Shown piece by piece: positions 54,501 through 64,000 of a DNA stretch of 64,000 nt. The notes under the pieces were generated by a model. It was not told the origin of the DNA. It saw nothing but the letters and a program-made list of their open reading frames with translations, and made no database searches. This DNA is from Dendrophyllia cribrosa (lineage: Eukaryota > Cnidaria > Anthozoa > Scleractinia > Dendrophylliidae). Position numbers and translations under genes: made by a program. The DNA is taken from positions 7,517,075-7,581,074 of the forward strand of contig JAJLRJ010000013.1 in NCBI GenBank assembly GCA_024195265.1. The letters are read 5' to 3'. Each line of letters starts with the position of its first letter. Position 1 is the stretch's first letter.

Positions 54501-57500
54501 TCCATATAAAGGCCAATGATTAAAAACAATTGATACATTGGCTTTTAAATAGCTTGTTGTACCACTTGGGTATTGCTGGTTAAACTGCGCTCTTCACCAC
54601 ATCACCTTAGTTTTTAAAATATTAAATATACAGTGTAATTTTTAATCAAGAAAATATTAAATTTTGTTATTTAAATTTGCAACTTCTTATACAAGTTCAA
54701 ACTATTACAATGATACCTTTGCAAATTAATGAAATAAAATTTTCAGTACAGAGAAAATGATATTGAATAAGCTTAACTTGAAAGCTATCAAGCATGTGAA
54801 ACAATATGGAATAAGAAAGAAACAAAAAAGAAAACGCAAGAAGCTACTTTATACTTAACTTATAGCCTCTTTGTTGTTCTGCTGACTTCAGTCATATCAC
54901 TTCCAAGATGGCGTCTCATTGTCTTCCTTGAAGTTAACATATTTCTGCATATTTGTAAGAGAAATATCAATATTGGGCAATCTACACTGTATTCCAAACT
55001 TTTGATAAAACTCTGATAACAAACATTGATACAGTAAGAGTTATGTTTGGGTCTTCTCTCAGTTTCGAAGTGTAGTAGCTTATAATTAAGCTTAAGCTTA
55101 CATTTAATAAGCTTAAGTTTAAAGTTTTAGACAAACTTGTTCCCTTCGTGTAAGATTGCCGGAAGGTCATGTTAGTATATTTAGTAAGTGAACTAGAATA
55201 AGCCTTGAATCTAAATGTTATAACTTAGTCTTATCTTTTTATCTTTCTTTGAAAGAAAAGGATATGAATTTATGCAACAGTCTTCAATAAAAGCTTAACC
55301 TACCTGACTTTTGATGTTGGCAATCCATCTAAACTTCACTGCTGAATATTCTTTGCTTATTAATAGCGACAGTGTCTTTTTTTTTCCGGAAGTTGTTTAA
55401 TATTGGATGTCTTTTTCTCATGTTAGCTTAATGCATTGTTTAAATTCCTTTTGAGTTTTCTAAATTGCCTTGTTTATACTTGAACGAAGGCCGCCATTTT
55501 CTCTTCTTTGCCGCTTGTTACACTGTTTTCCCGCCATTTTTTGACGCTAGTTGGCTGTTGCAGTGTATTCCCGACAATTTCTCGATATATTGTGCAGTGT
55601 TTTCCCGCCAGTTTCTCAGTACCCGTGTCGTGGTATTCTCGCCATTTCCTTCGCACAAGTTGCATTATTTTCCCGCTACTTCCGAGGTGCCTGACGTCGG
55701 TTGCTCGGTTTTTTATGCTTCTGCGCCCCGTTGTTCGAAAGCCGGTTATTACGCCAACCCAGGATTAAAACTTAAGGTTACAGTGTACCTTCAGATCGAA
55801 AATTTATTGAATTTTTTTTTTTTGGCGTCAAAATAAAGTTTACAGAATGAACTTTCATCCAAAAAAAATTATCGAAAAATAGTGAAAATTGACGGAGAAA
55901 TGACGGTATAACTTTTGTGGGCGGAGTTTGTTTATGAAGCGATATGTTTTTCTAAGCGCTGTTTTCTCAAAGTTAATTTTTCGCTTGTAGGGGACACTTT
56001 AAAGAGCTACAACTCAAAGGGAATTTGTTCAATTTTCCTCAAATTTGGACACAAGCTAGGCTAACATATAATCAACAAAAACGTGTCGGCGAATTTCTTA
56101 TTTCCGAAAACTTTTTCGTCAAGAGCCATTTCCGTGCGATCACTTCAATTTGTTTTCTCCCTTTTTCGAAAATATTCTGTAACTTTTCACTGCAATTGAA
56201 TATGGGAAATCACCGACACGTTTTTTTAGCGCTTCGTGTCCGGAAACCCGAGAACAAATCAAATTAGCAAAATACAATAATCGCTTTGAGTTGTAGCGTT
56301 TTAAAGCTGATTCAGACGTTCGAATTTAGACGTCGTAAAAAATTCGACAATTCATTTTATTACCAAATGGTTTCCATATTTAGATAGCCAGCTCTATAAG
56401 CTTTAATTTGATACCTGGGTTTAGGTATATTAAGTGTAATCTTAAGACGCTAGAGCTGTTATACTGGAGACACCCCCGAAGGTACACTGTAACCTTAACT
56501 CTTGTTAGAAGTGTTTTCAAAAGTTAATTATAAGTTACATGCGAAGACAAGTCAGAAACGAAACTAAAGGGCAAAAATACTTTGGAAAAATCTCCATCGA
56601 TTTATTATCGGACTGGAATCAAAATTGATGCCAACCCTGGGTTAGCTTAGCCGCGCTTTGAACAACCCGACTCTGTCCTTTTATTGATGATAAATTTCGT
56701 CAGAACATTGTCAGAAGTGTTGTGGATCCACAAGCCTTTCAAGGGAAGATCCACAACAAGAGAGGATCGCCACAGAACCCGAATTTTATCGCCACGGTTC
56801 GTTAATAATAATCTGCTGAAACACGGTTCAGTACAGCACTAAAATCCTGCTCACCGCCAATTTTCAGGTTTGGATTCTCAACAAACATCTTCATCTTTCT
56901 GCTTTAAGGTTGTGTTTTAGCTTCAATTCTTGACTGGTTTATAACATCTATTTGGACGATGTTCTCATTGAATAATTCTGGATTTGTGAAAGAATTCTCG
57001 CCACATCGAGAACGCAGCCGGCTCGGAAAAGTTTGGCTAAACTTTCGCCGATGGCGTCAGTTTTTTTTTTTTTTTTTTTTAAATCCGTCTGTACAAGCTG
57101 TCTGTACATTGATTGACAATGAAAATTAGCTAATCAGTGCGCGAGAATTCGCACAGTTATTTTTCTTGTAAAAAGCGTTTTCCCGCCATTTTCTTCTGCA
57201 GACTGCAGTGTTTCATTTTTGCCCTAGTTGTCTTTTAACTGAGGCCCCGTTTATGCATGGTTTAATTCCTACGGTTACCATCCCCCCCCCCCCCCCCCCC
57301 CCCGGGCAACCCCCGGGACAAAGTCGGCCCTTGAGGCCCGGGGGTGGGGAATTTTGCAAGTAGTCTTGTCCCGGGGGTAGGGGGTGGGGATAATCTAGGT
57401 GCGCAAGGAATTGTGGGGCGAAAATTTCGTCGAAGCATGCGGACGACATGACTCAACAAGCGGACTTCTCATTTGCCGGGAAATCCTTACAATTTGTTAG

Positions 57501-60500
57501 TAATTGGCTAGAAGAAAACAATTTGGCAAAGTTAAGCCTGTATTTGAAGGAGTGTTGCCTGTCAGTGGATGATGTGAAGTGATGGGAAGAACACATCCTC
57601 AGTACACGAAACAACCGCAAGAGAGGAGCGATGAAAGCTAAAGAAACGCGAGCGATGGGAGAGCTGCTTCCTGATCTTTGTAACCATACGAGTCTAGTCC
57701 AGTCCATGTCTATTTTGTAAACTGTTCGGTGGATTTATACATTAAATATTTCTGTCTTCTTGAAAAAACGGTGCAGCTTGCTGTTGAGTGTCCCGGGGGT
57801 GGGGAATTACCTCTTTCTTTGTGCCCGGGGGTGGGGAATAGGACGCCAAGTGAAGAAAAAACGGCAAATGCCCGGGGGTGTAACCGGGGGGGGGGAGGGG
57901 GGATGGTAACTGTAGGAATTGAACCATGCATTACACGGACAAATTTTTGCACGGACGAATTTTGTTCCTAGCCCACGTGTTTACATGGATCCGTGCAAAT
58001 TCTGTTACACTGGATTGCAGTGGTGTTACACGGAACTTGCACACTTAGCCGCTCAAAAATTCGTCCAGTTCCGCCGGTCCCGTGTAAACGCAAGGTGGAA
58101 CCGTGCAAGTTTTTGTCCGTGCAAAAATTTGTCCGGACCCGTGTAAACGGGGCCTGAGCTGGCTTCCTTATGTGAAATGGAACTTTCAGCATTTTAGCCA
58201 CATATTCTTCCAAGCTCGTTAATTTTGCTGAAATTTCTGTTTTGTGAGTATTTACAGGGGATAAAATGTACCCATTTAACCATGATTTATTCATTGTTTT
58301 TAACCAACTCTCTGAAGGTCTGCCACAGTAATAAAGATATTATCTAAAATACATTCTTCTAGTTAAAATAAATGACTGAACAACTTAATGTTTTATTTCT
58401 TATTTCAGGGGCTACCAACTTCACAATCCTTTTTACACAATCTGGGCCACCAAGCTAGGAAACGATCTAGCTGTATCCTTGCATACTCAGAACACTCACT
58501 TGCACTGATTTATACAATCAGGGAGGTTATTTATTTATTTATTACTTCGAGGTGGTGTGGGGATAAACCTACAATTCACTTTTTACTCGTGGTGTAGCCG
58601 ACGAGTTATAAATTCGGCTTTGTATTTCTTTTTTTGTGTCACATCAGTGCATGCAAACTTATGCACACATAGTTTAATTAGTTTCACTGGTCTGATTGGT
58701 TGACACGCGACCTCGTGATATCGCTCTCGATTTCAAGATGGTGGCAAAAATCTGTCCTTGTGTTGACTTGTGTTGAATTACAGCGTACAAGTTTTCAAGA
58801 CGATGCAAGGCGTTCATGAATAGATAGGACCGTTTGATATTGTATTCGCCGCTTATTGCTGTGGGATTTTTGCTCCGGCAAGTTTTGCCGGTGTTTTATA
58901 TAACTTTGCATTTCAGGTTTCAAGGTCGTCTACTGAATGCAGTCTTTCTTTTCAGACATAATTTTATGTTTCTCCGTAAATGAAGGGCTAATGACGCCAC
59001 GAGTTCTAGCTGTGTACAGCTTCTTGTTCTTGATAAACTTCTCTGCCCTTCCCCTCCCCCTAAAAAAAAACTAATGAGAGGTGTTAGTCGATACAAAGAA
59101 ACAACATCTACGACAAGTTTCGATGACCACAACTACATAATTTTTATAAGCTATACAAGCATCAGAGAGCCACTAATTTATTTCAGGTATCGTCGATATT
59201 AGTCGCTGCACTTCGTGCATAAATGCATACATCGCATCGTCGCAATGGGGACTTGATCTCAGGTCAATTTTAGGGAGGGGGAGATAAATAGATTACTTCG
59301 TGGGCAGTGCGGGCGTACGGTATTTACGCACGAGTTGGTTCAGTCGTGCGTAAAACCGTACGCCCGCACTGCCCATGAAGTAATCTATATATTTTATACT
59401 GATACTGAGATTTGTGATTGGACGAAACGCCTTTTTTACGTGTGAGAAAGTCAATTCGCCATTCTGTTTGGCTGTGAATCCCGAACGGTGTTTTCACACG
59501 CCAAATTTCGATAGAAAATCTCAAAAAGTTTGAATTAATAATAGATATGGAAGTACTCCGCGACAAGTGTCCAAATAGTACAAACAATGTAGGTGAATAT
59601 TTATGAGTATGGTCAATGCTGTCGAACCAACACCAATCGAGTTTCCAGGATATTTTAACAAACTGTACTTGTAAGTTGTAATGAACAGTTCTCCTTTCTT
59701 AAGTTTTGAAAACATTTTTTCTTAACTCTCTCAAGTACGCCTTCATTATCGTCGGGGCCATTTGCGCCTGTTTATACTTCCTGTTTCTGTGTGTCATGGT
59801 ATTTAAAGTGTTCTGGAACATCCGGGGTAAGCGAGCTGCAATACCCACCATGTCACGTGCAAGACAACTACAGTACCAGGTAAGACTAAAAAGGAGCAAG
59901 TATGATTTTTACGTGAGAAATAGCTGATCAGACCGTTTTGCTTAGCAGATACCGCTACGTAAAGCGACGTGGAGTATTGCTACTCCCACATTGGGGTGAC
60001 GCTAGTCATCGCAAGGCTACCACCAGTATTCTGTTAAGTTTGTTAAACAGTTTGCTCACGCCTTTGTGGAAAGAGGCACTGTAAAGTAAAGCGGCCTGTT
60101 CACTGAGGACAACAGACAGACCGAGGCAGAGAATCATCCTCGCAACACCTTTCTGAGACAGACACCTCTCTAAGACTGAGATCTTTAAGACAGACACCTC
60201 TCTAATACAGACATCTCCCTAAGACTGACATCTCTCTAAGACAGACACCAACACAGACACCTCTAAGACGGAAACGTGAAATAGACTCTGCCCTACTTAT
60301 AGTTCCTTACCTCATCTCCTCTAGGACAGACACCTCTCTAAGACTGACACCTCCAAGACAGACACCTCTCTAACACAGACACGTGGAGTCAGTCTCAGCC
60401 CTACTTCATTCCTTCCCTTTATCTCTTAGACGGACACCTTTTTAAGAAATAAGACGGACACAACACGTGGAGTTCGTCCCTTCCGTGTGTCACTCCCTTA

Positions 60501-63500
60501 CTTCAAAACAGACACCTTTGTAACACTGACACACGGCGTTAGCCCCAAGCGTACCCGTTTTAAGGGACATCGGTGATATATATTTTTTCTCTTTTCAGGG
60601 ATTGGTCTACCGTTTTGAATTCCTGATGATAGTCACAGTGTTGTGTGCTGGCCTTACCGTCGTGTTCTTCATCATCACCAGTGTTAACGAGGCTCAATGG
60701 AAATTTGGCGAGGAGGAGTCCTCAGTAGAGATCTCAAGTAAGAAACACGTTTATGAAAAAAATAACTTCTTAGATGCTTCAAGCAGAAAGTGTTCTCAGA
60801 TTCATTCGAATATCGATGAGAAACAGTTATAGTCGAAACCTCTCGAAAGCGACCACCTCTCCTGTTAAAGCGGCCACTTTTCCAAAGAACTGAAATCACT
60901 ATAAACGAGACATCTCGTAAGCGACCACCTCTCGAAAGCGACCACCTCTCCTTTTAAAGCGACCACTTTTCCAAAGTACTGAAATTTCTCCAGTCAAGTC
61001 ACTAAAAACGAGACCTCGTAAGCGATCATCTATCGTAAGCGACCACCTCTCCTATTAAAGCGACCACTTTTCCAAAGTACTGAAATTTCTCCAGTCAAAT
61101 CACTATAAACGAGACCTCGTAAGCGACCACCTATCGTAAGCGACCACCTCTCCTTTTAAAGCGACCACTTTTCCAAAGTACTGAAATTTCTACAGTCAAA
61201 TCACTATAAACGAGACATCTCGTAAGCGAACACCTCTCGTAAGCGACCACCTCTCATTTTAAAGCGACCACTTTTCCAAATTACTGAAGTTTCTCCAGTC
61301 AAATCACTATAAATGAGACCTCGTAAGCGACCACCTATCGTAAGCGACCACCTCTCCTATTAAAGCGACCACTTTTCAAAAATACTGAAATTTCTCCAGA
61401 CAAATCACTATAAACGAGACCTCGTAAGCGACCACCTCTCCTATTAAAGCGACCACTTTTCCAAAATACTGAAATTTCTCCAGTCAAATCACTATAAATG
61501 AGACCTTGAAGCGACCACGTGCCTATCGTAAGCGACCACCTCTCCTTTTAAAGCGACCGCTTTTCCAAACTACTGAAATTTCTCCAGTCAAATCACTATA
61601 AACGAGACATCTCGTAAGCGACCACCTCTCGGAAGCGACCACCTCAGCGCTGGTGATTTGAATTTTTCTATTGTTTTAAAGTCCTATACCCAGCAAAAAC
61701 GTGAACAGCAAATCAGCTCACCTCGTGCTGTATTTAACACGCGTCTTGAAAAGACTATAAAACAGAAATAAGCGAGAGAAGACGCAACTTATTTTTCGAA
61801 AAAATGGCCCTGGGGAAGGACCTTATGGGTTGGCTGTTACATGGAATTGTCTTTTCTTTTCAACAGGTGCACTTTTCACTGGAATCTACGGCATGTGGAA
61901 TGTGTACGTTTTCTCAGTGGTTATATTGTACTGTCCATCCAGTGCTGTCCCAGCCGCAGGTAAACATCTTCCGTAATTTAGTTGACTGGCACGTGCAGGA
62001 AAGACGTACTTCACTTTATTGGTCACACTGTAGGACTTAATTTGGACTCATCAGTTAGAACCACCTTGTATGTAATATATCAAACATGAGACACAGTGTT
62101 TCATCACAAGTTCTCAAACTCATTAATAATTCATGAAGAAAATACAAAGGAAATTAATGTTTAATGAGTGTTTGGAAATCAGATGAAACACTCCTCATTT
62201 TTGCATCCTTAATTTCTCCTTCTAAAATCATTTTGTTTGAGAAGTAATATCAAACATTCGACACAGTATTTCATCACAAGATCAAACACCTCGAAGTTCG
62301 TCAAAAATACTCCGCTGCGCGTCGTATTTTCAACTCTCTTCTCAGTGTTTGATCTTGTGATGAAACACTGTGTCTCATGTTTGATATATTACATCAAACA
62401 CTGAGAAGAGAGTTGAAAATACGACGCGCAGCGGAGTATTTTTGACGAACTTCGAGGTGTTTGATCTTGTGATGAAATACTGTGTCGAATGTTTGATATT
62501 ACTTCTCAAACAAAATGATTTTAGAAGGAGAAATTAAGGATGCAAAAATGAGGAGTGTTTCATCTGATTTCCAAACACTCATTAAACATTAATTTCCTTT
62601 GTATTTTCTTCATGAATTATTAATGAGTTTGAGAAAGTATAATCAACCAATACCGTAGGAAAGTACTGCTCAATAGCTTTCATGTGAATGTTCACACTTT
62701 AGGATTTTATCCACAGTCTCAAAAGTTAGAACCACTTTGTACAGCATAAAAAACAGTACCACGAAAAAAAACTGCTCAATAGCTTTCATTTGATTTGAAT
62801 GGTCACACTTTAGGATTTTATCCGCAGACTCAAAAGTTAGAACTATCTTGTACAGCATAATGAAAAGCACCACAGGAAAGTACTGCTCAGTAGCTTTCAT
62901 TTGAAGTATCACACCTTAGGGTTTCATCCACAGACTCAAAAGTTAGAACCGCCCTGTACAGCATAATAAACGGTACCACAGGAAAGTACTGCTCAGTAGC
63001 TTTCATTTGAATGGTCACACTTCAGGATTTCATCCTCTTGACTCAAAAGTTAGAACCACCTTGTACAGTATAAGAAACAGTATCACAGGAAAGTACTGCT
63101 CAGTAGCTTTCATTTGAATGGTGAAACTGTAGGATTTCATCCACAGACTCAAAAGTTAGAACCACTTTGTACAGCATAATAAACAGTACCACAGGAAAGT
63201 ACTGCTCAGTAGCTTTCATTTGAATCGTCACACTTTATACCGGCTTAAACTCAAACATTGGAGCCCCTTTTTACAGCATGATAACAATAACAACAACAAT
63301 CTTTATTGTGCTCTTAATACAAAAGTGCAGAATCATTAAAAGGAAATAATTGTGAAAGAAAAAGAGCACAGCCACTCAGAAATAGCAAAAGCTAATCGCG
63401 CTGAGTGGCTGGGCCATGCGGAAGAGTAACTAGATATCAAAGTTGTTATAAATAGACAGATACACAAAAAAACACACACAAAAAGATATATTTAAGCTGC

Positions 63501-63991
63501 ACCACGGAAAAGTACATTGCTCACTACTTGTAACTTGTAACTTTATTACTTCCATCACTTGTTTACAAAATTGATGAGGAGTCTAAAGAAAAGCAGAAAT
63601 GCTACAGTAAATAGCTTTCATTTGAATGGTCACACTTAAGGATTTCAACCACTGACTCAAAAGTGTAGTTCTAATTTTTGATTCTGTGGACGAAATCCTA
63701 TATATGGTGTGACCATTTAATTGAAACCTCTTCGGCAGTACGTTTCCATGGTATTATTTGTTTTTCAAAATTTTACAAAATTAAATTTGGGATTTTTCTT
63801 GTATTTTGATGGTTGGCACTCTTGGAAGTTAAGGGTTAATTTAGTATTTAACTGTATTTAATTTTGTTTTAGATGTGGCAGAGGAACATGAGAGACTAGA
63901 GTTGCGCAGTCGCACAGAGGTACGAATGACAGAAGGCGAGACAGAAGAGTCCGTTATTTACAAGTTCACTGGGAAAACCGCGCGAGACTAA
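42581..63991 (+). CDS. WLS: Wntless (Wnt ligand secretion mediator), complete
   Basis: Exons 42581-42683, 47199-47465, 50091-50227, 50376-50525, 51149-51285, 52853-52893, 53260-53387, 53719-53816, 58409-58472, 59736-59879, 60599-60737, 61867-61959 and 63873-63991 stay in frame and give 539 residues, the family's usual length. Wntless is a multi-pass cargo receptor carrying lipidated Wnt from the Golgi to the cell surface. A first membrane segment (about 14-31) precedes the large luminal domain. Then come hydrophobic segments near 237-252, 266-284, 300-317, 336-350, 376-402, 431-452 and 473-493. Landmarks: NGGFTKVWF, SDIRQG, MSFWIIFTGEH, NPFYTIW, LYFLFLC and TGIYGMWN. YQGL at 422-425 sits where vertebrate WLS has its YxxL endocytic motif. 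The tail VIYKFTGKTARD aligns with the vertebrate end. Exon 6 is only 41 bp. Confidence 0.97.
44568..44752. mobile_element. TIR element with TAGCCTGCATGGCTGG ends
   Basis: GCTAGCCTGCATGGCTGG on the left and CCAGCTATGCAGGCTA on the right are inverted, as are the internal GCGAGCGGCGAAG / GACCGCTCGCG and GATGCTGAATTTGCG / CGAATTCAGCATC stretches. It lies in WLS intron 1. Intron sequence from 42900 to 44265 shows nothing recognisable; 44280-44370 has GGGAGA-type short repeats. Confidence 0.6.
45055..45400. repeat. Three-unit tandem repeat of about 110-130 bp
   Basis: Each unit contains GCTCTGTACATTTTTGGGTG (or TATGTTTTTGGTGTG), TTGTGCCACTGGGACTC, AGAAACCCTGACCC and CCAGACCAATGACTTTTTT. A poly-G run of about 20 sits between units 1 and 2. 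Confidence 0.65.
45538..45668. mobile_element. Palindromic element (TGCAATTTTGTCCTTGGTGC)
   Basis: TGCAATTTTGTCCTTGGTGC is mirrored by GCACCAAGGATAAAATTGCA, and TTTATTTTCCTTTG by CAAAGGAAAATAAA. The loop contains ATGATAAATTATGATAATG. Confidence 0.7.
45678..46040. mobile_element. Inverted relative of 40084-40400
   Basis: AAGATGTTCCGAAGAATTTG, ACAAAAAAGTGCCATATTTT, GATCATGCGATCAGTTAAGG and CTGATAGCTCAAATCTGTAA match the other copy on the opposite strand. It is bounded by CCTGCCAACTTTTTCTGAG on the left and the inverse-like TTGGCAGG on the right. Confidence 0.65.
46118..46610. mobile_element. G/C-ended element with ACCCTGTTTAGGACA motifs
   Basis: The left end AGCCAACCCTGGGGGGTGGG and right end CCCTCCCCAGGTAGCCAAC form imperfect inverted ends. 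ACCCTGTTTAGGACA and close variants recur seven or more times inside. It is inserted in a sequence reading TTAAGCGGTCACTC ... TGCTTAATAGAGGTGACC. Confidence 0.55.
46690..47130. mobile_element. Long-arm foldback element
   Basis: AAAGGAAACCTCCAATGTTA and ATGACAATGGAGGTTCCTTT are outer inverted ends. TTTGAATATTTATGACGTGT and ACACGTCATAAATATTCAAA are inner ones. It is about 440 bp, just upstream of WLS exon 2. Confidence 0.72.
47545..48960. mobile_element. Foldback host element, GGGGTAGGGACAAA ends
   Basis: The left GAGGGGTAGGGACAAAACG and right TTTGTCCCTACCCCTCC are inverted. GGCCATGGCCTACCAGTGGT occurs twice as a direct repeat at about 47603 and 47778, and inverted near 48890. The element is itself interrupted at 48208-48770. 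Confidence 0.6.
48208..48770. mobile_element. TIR element with AGGGCTCGAGA ends, nested
   Basis: AGGGCTCGAGACTTACTGTA and TAGTCTCGAGCCCT are inverted ends. CAAACT flanks both sides (ATACAAACT left, GCAAACTCTC right), a probable target duplication. The target matches the direct repeat at 47740, so it inserted into the 47545-48960 element. It contains a poly-C run of about 25. Confidence 0.7.
48977..49130. mobile_element. TIR element with CAGTGCTCGACCTTA ends
   Basis: CAGTGCTCGACCTTAACTTT and CTAAGGTCGAGCACTG are inverted. Internal ACTAGTCC and GGACTAGT variants pair further. Flanking sequence belongs to the 88-bp repeat family. Confidence 0.68.
49223..49649. mobile_element. TIR element with AGCAGGGCTCGAAATT ends
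   Basis: AGCAGGGCTCGAAATTGCGC and AATTTCGAGCCCTGCT are inverted ends. GCGACTAAAATTTT recurs inside in both halves. Together with the two previous elements, three GCTCGA-ended elements lie within 1.5 kb. Confidence 0.7.
51492..52226. mobile_element. TIR element with GGGCAAACGTCGAATCTAAG ends
   Basis: GGGCAAACGTCGAATCTAAG on the left is mirrored by TTAGATTCGACGTTTGCCCC-type sequence on the right, each next to AGGCCT. TCGAAC and GTTCGAC motifs recur inside. It is 735 bp, in WLS intron 5. Confidence 0.72.
54010..54170. mobile_element. Palindromic MITE (TTGTTCAAAA...GGATAGCGCTATCC), copy 2
   Basis: CCCTGGTTGTTCAAAAAGTG and CACCTTTTGAACAACCAGGG are near-perfect inverted ends. The internal GGATAAATCACTATCCAGTG is paired. 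Same family as 36306-36452. It lies in WLS intron 8. Confidence 0.78.
54240..55765. other. WLS intron 8, part without recognised elements
   Basis: AT-rich to about 55440. From 55480 to 55700, TTCCCGCCATTTTTTGACG-like blocks recur about every 40-50 bp, a degenerate tandem repeat. No splice-consistent coding exon was found. Confidence 0.4.
55765..56505. mobile_element. TIR element with TTAAGGTTACAGTGTACCTT ends
   Basis: TTAAGGTTACAGTGTACCTT on the left and AAGGTACACTGTAACCTTAA on the right are near-perfect inverted ends. A second inner pair is CGTGTCGGCGAATTTCTT / GAAATCACCGACACG. It is about 740 bp, in WLS intron 8. Confidence 0.75.
57243..58156. mobile_element. TIR element with GGCCCCGTTTA ends carrying a coding remnant
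   Basis: GGCCCCGTTTATGCATGG at the left and CCGTGTAAACGGGGCC at the right are inverted ends, 914 bp apart. The interior has long C and G runs, CCCGGGGGTGGGGAAT direct repeats and repeated GTGCAAATTT / CCGTGCAAG motifs. A 91-codon open frame with one stop lies at 57448-57720. Confidence 0.65.
57448..57720 (+). pseudogene. Coding remnant inside the GGCCCCG element
   Basis: The frame begins MTQQADFSFAGKS, followed by the helical segment QFVSNWLEENNLAKLSLYLK and SVDDVK. It then hits TGA at 57583 and continues in the same frame through EEHILSTRNNRKRGAM to a TAA at 57718-57720. The first 45 codons look like a small helical (SAM-like) domain, but this is a weak impression. The single in-frame stop and the G/C-rich flanks suggest a captured gene fragment or an element protein. 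Confidence 0.4.
59298..59380. repeat. Perfect-armed palindrome of 83 bp
   Basis: GGGCAGTGCGGGCGTACGGT is mirrored by ACCGTACGCCCGCACTGCCC with matching TTTACGCACGA / TCGTGCGTAAA inner arms around TTGGTTCAG. It is GC-rich, unlike its AT-rich surroundings, in WLS intron 9. Confidence 0.75.
60130..60545. repeat. CTCTCTAAGACAGACACC array
   Basis: About fifteen copies of CTCTCTAAGAC plus AGACACC in varied spacing. Same family as 39590-41365 and 1530-1760. It lies in WLS intron 10. Confidence 0.75.
60838..61650. repeat. GCGACCACCTCTCC minisatellite with about 110-bp higher-order unit
   Basis: Each higher unit holds CTCGTAAGCGACCACCT, CTCCTTTTAAAGCGACCACT, TTTCCAAAGTACTGAAATTT and CTCCAGTCAAATCACTATAA, repeated about seven times. 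The GCGACCACCT core is that of the array at 3463-4065. It lies in WLS intron 11. Confidence 0.85.
62071..62635. mobile_element. Near-perfect hairpin with 243-bp arms
   Basis: Arms 62111-62353 and 62393-62635 are reverse complements with no mismatch that I found by eye. The loop at 62354-62392 is itself the reverse complement of the 40 bp just before the left arm (62071-62110). It starts TTCTCAAACTCATTAATAAT and is mirrored at the end. Non-coding, in WLS intron 12. Confidence 0.85.
62640..63245. repeat. Tandem array of the 88-bp family, about six longer units
   Basis: Units of about 105-120 bp read GGAAAGTACTGCTCAATAGC, TTTCATTTGAATGGTCACAC, TTTAGGATTTTATCCACAG, ACTCAAAAGTTAGAACCAC and TTGTACAGCATAA. 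More single copies follow at 63600-63670, and an inverted one at 63670-63840. Between them, 63290-63480 holds only low-complexity sequence. Confidence 0.8.
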
Positions 63992-64000
63992 CTTAAAAAC

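Noticed and set aside
55465..55836. 123-codon frame in WLS intron 8
   Set aside because: It spans degenerate TTCCCGCCATTT repeats and enters a TIR element; no splice sites join it to WLS.

Overview
This is a eukaryotic window. Coding sequence lies in short exons with GT-AG introns, and about nine tenths is intron or intergenic DNA full of short inverted-repeat elements, minisatellites and homopolymer runs. A lipoxygenase, a Wntless gene and the repeat style suggest an anthozoan cnidarian, probably a stony coral. That assignment is inferred; no species-diagnostic sequence was seen. There is no bacterial operon, CRISPR array or rRNA.

Layout. (1) 1-5093, minus: the 5' part of an ankyrin-repeat gene, four exons, running off the left edge. 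(2) 7631-8140 and 14439-14987, minus: two paralogous single-coding-exon genes for small proteins with a TIR/SEFIR-like fold. Both open with a Met-Gly N-myristoylation-type signal and have a splice acceptor 2-3 nt before the ATG. (3) 19222-34141, plus: a complete 11-exon gene for a 625-residue secreted lipoxygenase without a PLAT domain. Its first iron-ligand His is replaced by Asn and its C-terminal Ile by Thr. (4) 38163-38678, plus: a third small TIR/SEFIR-like single-exon gene, followed by two decayed tandem copies of its own 3' end. (5) 42581-63991, plus: a complete 13-exon Wntless (WLS) gene of 539 residues.

I assembled exons by hand from splice sites, reading-frame continuity and family motifs. 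All junctions in the lipoxygenase and WLS models keep frame, and both end in a stop.

The rest is mainly non-autonomous DNA elements: foldbacks, TIR MITEs, nested insertions, two tRNA-like SINE heads, and retroelement-like tails. One dispersed 88-bp tandem family recurs from 2.4 kb to 63.8 kb. A GACCACCT-type minisatellite occupies an intron in both the first and last genes. The points most worth a second look are the lipoxygenase ligand changes, the Met-Gly TIR/SEFIR-like pair flanking it, and the near-perfect 243-bp-arm hairpin in a WLS intron.
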